A stretch of DNA of 64,000 bases from Rhodoferax lithotrophicus (lineage in GTDB: Bacteria > Pseudomonadota > Gammaproteobacteria > Burkholderiales > Burkholderiaceae_C). How positions within the stretch are numbered: position 1 is the stretch's first letter; every line of letters starts with the position of its first letter. Shown piece by piece: positions 60,574 through 64,000 of this stretch. The position numbers were made by a program, and so were the translations under genes. The notes beneath the pieces were generated by a model, which saw only the letters and a list, made by a program, of their open reading frames with translations, made no database searches and had not been told where the DNA came from. The stretch is from NCBI RefSeq assembly GCF_019973615.1, contig NZ_AP024238.1:2542001-2606000 (forward strand). Reading direction: 5' to 3'.

Positions 60574-63504
60574 ATGACCCCATCATTGACAAGTTGGCAT
60601 CGCATTGGCTTGGGTGCCAAACTGGCTCTCAGCAACTTTGTTTTAGTTGCCGCGGTGTTGACCTTGGGTGTGCTGGCCATTGGCTACTCCATCTCACAAA
60701 CGATTGAGAACCGCGCCACCACCGAAGTAGCGGACAAAACCCAAATGCTCATCAACCTGATTGAGGGAACCGACCGCGATCTGAGAGTACGCACCAACGC
60801 CTTAGCCAAAGCCTTTCAAGGCAACCTCAAAGGCACGTTTGAGATGTTCCCTGCCAGCATCGACATCAAAGGTCAGGCCACCCCTACCTTGAAGCTGGAT
60901 GGCAAAACCGTCAACCTTGACTTTACGTTGGTTGACCACTTCACAGACATGACCGGGGCCGTGGCCACCGTGTTTGCCAAGTCAGGCGACAATTTTGTAC
61001 GTATCACCACCTCCCTCAAAAACGAGAAGGGAGAACGCGCCATCGGCACCTTGCTCGACCGCGCCCACCCCGGATACAAAGCCACGATGGCGGGGGTCAG
61101 CTTTACAGGCCTTGCCACGCTGTTTGGTCGTCAGTACATGACGCAATACAACCCGATCAAAGATGCACAAGGGCGCATCGTAGGATTAAGCTTTATCGGA
61201 CTGGATTTTTCTGACTACCTCGCCGCCCTCAAGGATTCGGTGCGAGGTCTGAAAATTGGCCAGACGGGCTATTTTTACGTGCTCAACGCCAAGCCAGGTG
61301 ACAAACTCGGTGAGCTCATCATCCACCCCGCCAGTGAAGGCAAAAACCTGTTGGCGACCAAAGATGCCAACGGTCGCGAATTCATCAAGGATATTCTGGC
61401 GCAAAAGAACGGTCAGATCCGCTACCCATGGATCAACCCGGCGTTGGGCGAGACCGTTCCACGAGAAAAAGTGGTGGCCTTTGCGTATCTTAAAAACTGG
61501 GATTGGGTCGTTGCTGGCGGCACGTATGTGGATGAATACACCGTTGAAATTAACCGCTTGCGCAACATGTATGCCATCGCTGGCTTGCTGATTGTGCTGG
61601 TCATCACAGGCATCTGGCTGCTGTTGATTCGGCGCATGGTGGTGCGTCCCATGGGTATGGTCACCGCCGCTGCTGAAAAAATTGCCCAAGGCGACTTGAG
61701 CACCACATTGGTGACAGATCGCCAGGACGAAGTCGGCCATTTGATTTTGGCCATGGGCAAAATGGAAACCGTACTTAACCAGTTTCAATTAGCACAAGCC
61801 GAGATGGCTCACCAGCATAACGCTGGAAACATTGACCATGTGATGCCTGCCGTGAGCCTGCCAGGTGCATATGGCGAAATGGCGCAAAGCATCAATACGC
61901 TGGTGCAATCACACATTGAAGTGAAGATGAAAGTGGTGGATGTGGTCACTGGTTACGCAGAAGGGCGACTCGACATCGCCATGGCGCGCCTGCCCGGCCA
62001 AAGAGCGCGTATCAGCGAAGCAGTTGATAAAGTGCAATATGCATTGCAACAAGCCAGCACCGCAGCACGTTTTAATGCCCGAGTCAAAACCGCGCTGGAT
62101 AACGTCAGCTTGCCGGTGCGTATTGCGGATGTCGATGGCACGGTGATCTACATCAACCACGCCTTGCAAACCACCCTGCGGCAAAATGCAGCGGGTTTCC
62201 GTCGACAAATTCCTGGCTTTGATACTGAAAAAGTGGTTGGCGGCAGCATAGGTATGTTTTACGCTGAACCACAGGCGGCAGTGACACGCTTGCGCAATTT
62301 GACGACTGTCGCCCATTCGCGCCTGAATCTGGGGGGACGCTTGTATGACCTCACCACAACGCCGGTGAACACTGCTGAAGGTGAACGCTTGGGCACAGTG
62401 GGTCAGTGGCAAGATGTCACAGAACAACTCCGCGCCGAGGAAGACATTGACAAAGCGGTTCAAGCCGCCGCGTGTGGTGACTTGAGTGGCCGTTTGAGCC
62501 TGGAAGGTAAAAACGGTTTTTTTGCCAACCTCTCCAATGGCATGAACCAGTTGCTGGATACCAGCGAAGGCGTCATGACCGACGTGGCCGATGCCCTGAG
62601 TGCCTTGGCAAAGGGCGACTTGACCCACCGTATCCGCCGGGACTATCAAGGCCTGTTTGGCAAGGTCAAAGACAGTGTGAACACTTCCAGCGATAACCTG
62701 ACACGTGTCATGGAAGAGGTTCGTGCCGCTGCCGATGCCCTTACAGGTGCTGCCAATCAGGTGTCAGCCACAGCCCAAGCGCTCAGCCAGGCTGCCAGTG
62801 AGCAGGCATCAAGTGTGGAACAAACCACGTCCAGCATCAGCCTGATGTCGGCCAGCATCAACCAAAACAGCGACAACGCACGTATCACCAATGGCATGGC
62901 CACCAAAGCCAGCACCGAGGCCAGTGATGGTGGCCATGCAGTCAGCCAAACTGTAGTGGCCATGAAGCAAATTGCAGCCAAGATTGGTATTGTGGATGAC
63001 ATCGCCTACCAAACCAATCTGCTCGCCTTGAATGCGGCCATCGAGGCTGCTCGCGCTGGCGAGCATGGCAAAGGCTTTGCCGTTGTGGCAGCAGAAGTAC
63101 GAAAGCTGGCCGAACGTAGTCAGGAGGCTGCCAAAGAAATTGGTGAGCTGGCAAGCCAAAGCGTCACCACCGCCGAGCGTGCTGGCAAGTTGCTTGATGA
63201 AATCGTACCCAGCATCCAGAAAACCTCAGAATTAGTGCAAGAAATTACCGCCGCATCCAGTGAACAAAGCGGCTCCATCACCCACATTGGTGGAGCCATG
63301 GATCAGCTAAGCAAGGCCACCCAGCAAAACGCCAGTGCATCAGAAGAACTGGCGGCCACCAGCGAAGAATTGTCTGGTCAAGCCGAACAGCTTCAACAGT
63401 CTGTGGCGTTTTTCAAAACTGGGGATAGCCGTCATGCCGTGAATGTCCGCCACTCACGTTTGACAACGCCATCGCGACTGGCTCCGCCTAGAGTGGTTGG
63501 ATGA
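60574..63504 (+). CDS. Methyl-accepting chemotaxis protein with Cache, several HAMP units and PAS
   Basis: A 976-residue receptor, much longer than usual. Helix about 17-40; periplasmic Cache 3/Cache 2 fusion sensor about 45-330 ([56 protein letters not shown]); helix about 332-352; HAMP; a second HAMP-like unit about 410-480; PAS about 500-615 ([21 protein letters not shown]); more HAMP-like units about 630-710 ([26 protein letters not shown]); signalling domain with [43 protein letters not shown]. No CheR-binding pentapeptide at the C-terminus. Start at the ATG; an in-frame GTG at 60538 is possible. Confidence 0.93.
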   Translation: MTPSLTSWHRIGLGAKLALSNFVLVAAVLTLGVLAIGYSISQTIENRATTEVADKTQMLINLIEGTDRDLRVRTNALAKAFQGNLKGTFEMFPASIDIKGQATPTLKLDGKTVNLDFTLVDHFTDMTGAVATVFAKSGDNFVRITTSLKNEKGERAIGTLLDRAHPGYKATMAGVSFTGLATLFGRQYMTQYNPIKDAQGRIVGLSFIGLDFSDYLAALKDSVRGLKIGQTGYFYVLNAKPGDKLGELIIHPASEGKNLLATKDANGREFIKDILAQKNGQIRYPWINPALGETVPREKVVAFAYLKNWDWVVAGGTYVDEYTVEINRLRNMYAIAGLLIVLVITGIWLLLIRRMVVRPMGMVTAAAEKIAQGDLSTTLVTDRQDEVGHLILAMGKMETVLNQFQLAQAEMAHQHNAGNIDHVMPAVSLPGAYGEMAQSINTLVQSHIEVKMKVVDVVTGYAEGRLDIAMARLPGQRARISEAVDKVQYALQQASTAARFNARVKTALDNVSLPVRIADVDGTVIYINHALQTTLRQNAAGFRRQIPGFDTEKVVGGSIGMFYAEPQAAVTRLRNLTTVAHSRLNLGGRLYDLTTTPVNTAEGERLGTVGQWQDVTEQLRAEEDIDKAVQAAACGDLSGRLSLEGKNGFFANLSNGMNQLLDTSEGVMTDVADALSALAKGDLTHRIRRDYQGLFGKVKDSVNTSSDNLTRVMEEVRAAADALTGAANQVSATAQALSQAASEQASSVEQTTSSISLMSASINQNSDNARITNGMATKASTEASDGGHAVSQTVVAMKQIAAKIGIVDDIAYQTNLLALNAAIEAARAGEHGKGFAVVAAEVRKLAERSQEAAKEIGELASQSVTTAERAGKLLDEIVPSIQKTSELVQEITAASSEQSGSITHIGGAMDQLSKATQQNASASEELAATSEELSGQAEQLQQSVAFFKTGDSRHAVNVRHSRLTTPSRLAPPRVVG

Positions 63505-63610
63505 TTGGCCATTGGTTTGCAGTGCCAATTCAAGGTTCGTACAAAGAATTGGCCTCCTACAATGACGGCATTTTTTCACACATTTTGAATGTGATTTCGT
63601 AAAAGTCCAT

Positions 63611-64000
63611 ATGTCATTCAGTCCACTCACATGTATGCGCCGAACCTTTGTTTTGATCTTGGCGGCATGGGCCAGTGGTCAGACTATGGCTCAAACCGTT
63701 CAGCCTTTTCGTCTGGGTGTTGCGCCACACACAAGCGCCCGTGTGATCCTTGAGATGTACCAACCCCTTCGCCTTCATCTTGAACAAGCCTTGGGCAAGC
63801 CCGTAGAAGTGGTTACAGCCCCGGACTTTACGGAATTTGCGCGACGCATGATGCACCTGGACTACGACCTGGCGATCACCACAGGCCACCAGGCACGCCT
63901 TGCCCAAACAGATGCAGGATACACACCACTGATCACCTACATTGCTGATTTCAGGGCCGTGACCTTGGTAGCCGGCGATAGCAAGGTGAAACAGATTAGC
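63611..64000 (+). CDS. PhnD/SsuA-like periplasmic substrate-binding protein (partial)
   Basis: The first 130 codons of a gene that runs off the window. A signal peptide (MRRTFVLILAAWASGQTMAQ) starts either at the ATG at 63611 or at the one at 63635. The mature part FRLGVAPHTSARVILEMYQPLRLHLEQALGKPVEVVTAPDFTEFARRM is typical of PhnD-type binding proteins for phosphonate, phosphite or related ligands. Because the C-terminus is missing, it may be a stand-alone binding protein or the N-terminal sensor of a histidine kinase or cyclase. The preceding gene is a chemoreceptor. Confidence 0.8.
   Translation, partial: MSFSPLTCMRRTFVLILAAWASGQTMAQTVQPFRLGVAPHTSARVILEMYQPLRLHLEQALGKPVEVVTAPDFTEFARRMMHLDYDLAITTGHQARLAQTDAGYTPLITYIADFRAVTLVAGDSKVKQIS

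Noticed and set aside
63524..63553. Inverted repeat GCCAATTC/GAATTGGC as a terminator after the second chemoreceptor
   Set aside because: The stem is perfect over 8 bases, but the loop is 14 bases and no T run follows directly, so a terminator call is not justified.

Overview
The window is a stretch of chromosome from a betaproteobacterium, most likely Burkholderiales, family Comamonadaceae, and Rhodoferax/Polaromonas-like. This rests on gene order and protein character: ndk-rlmN-pilW-rodZ-ispG-hisS-yfgM-bamB-der-hfq-hflX-hflK-hflC-hisZ-purA in one direction, HisZ present, odhA-odhB-lpdA together, PrpE, SelO and alpha-E/ATP-grasp proteins, plus a palindromic interspersed repeat of a kind I associate with Comamonadaceae. 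No rRNA, tRNA, CRISPR array, prophage or insertion sequence was found. Species cannot be fixed without a search.

Layout. 1-6.1 kb (minus): end of a branched-chain amino-acid binding protein gene, a LysR-type regulator with two DNA-binding domains, a medium/long-chain acyl-CoA ligase, and a membrane diguanylate cyclase with a C-terminal hemerythrin domain. 6.2-9.8 kb (plus): a tight oxidative-stress and envelope run, selO, msrB, yciB, bolA and a parvulin isomerase, closed by a bidirectional terminator. 9.9-13.7 kb (minus): acyltransferase/SGNH, a small lipoprotein, rlmB, and a YbbA-type ABC ATPase. The ATPase start codon overlaps that of the divergent tesA, which is followed by mnmH.

15.5-36.5 kb (minus) is a housekeeping super-cluster. 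It covers ribosomal and tRNA modification (rluD, rluB, rlmN), segregation (scpB), nucleotide and isoprenoid metabolism (ndk, ispG, purA, a phosphoribosyltransferase), outer-membrane and pilus assembly (pilW, bamB), shape (rodZ), RNA chaperone and GTPases (hfq, hflX, der), membrane proteolysis control (hflK, hflC) and histidine (hisS, hisZ), ending with metC and a 54-residue lysine-rich gene. Many junctions overlap. 36.5-38.1 kb (plus) holds bamD and a PP2C phosphatase. 38.2-47.8 kb (minus) holds a secreted helical protein coupled to zapE, then lpdA, odhB, odhA (2-oxoglutarate dehydrogenase) and prpE.

48-58.2 kb (minus) holds an isochorismatase-fold hydrolase, an HDOD protein, a dual GGDEF/EAL enzyme, an alpha-E protein with its ATP-grasp partner, and comEC. 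58.6-64 kb (plus) holds two chemoreceptors and the start of a PhnD-like binding protein. Signalling is a theme: two c-di-GMP enzymes, HDOD, two chemoreceptors and a PP2C phosphatase.

The most unusual observation is the dispersed palindromic repeat, seen in eight more or less degenerate copies. Five sit just downstream of stop codons. Three lie inside genes: one supplies the start and signal peptide of a lipoprotein, and two encode segments of ComEC.
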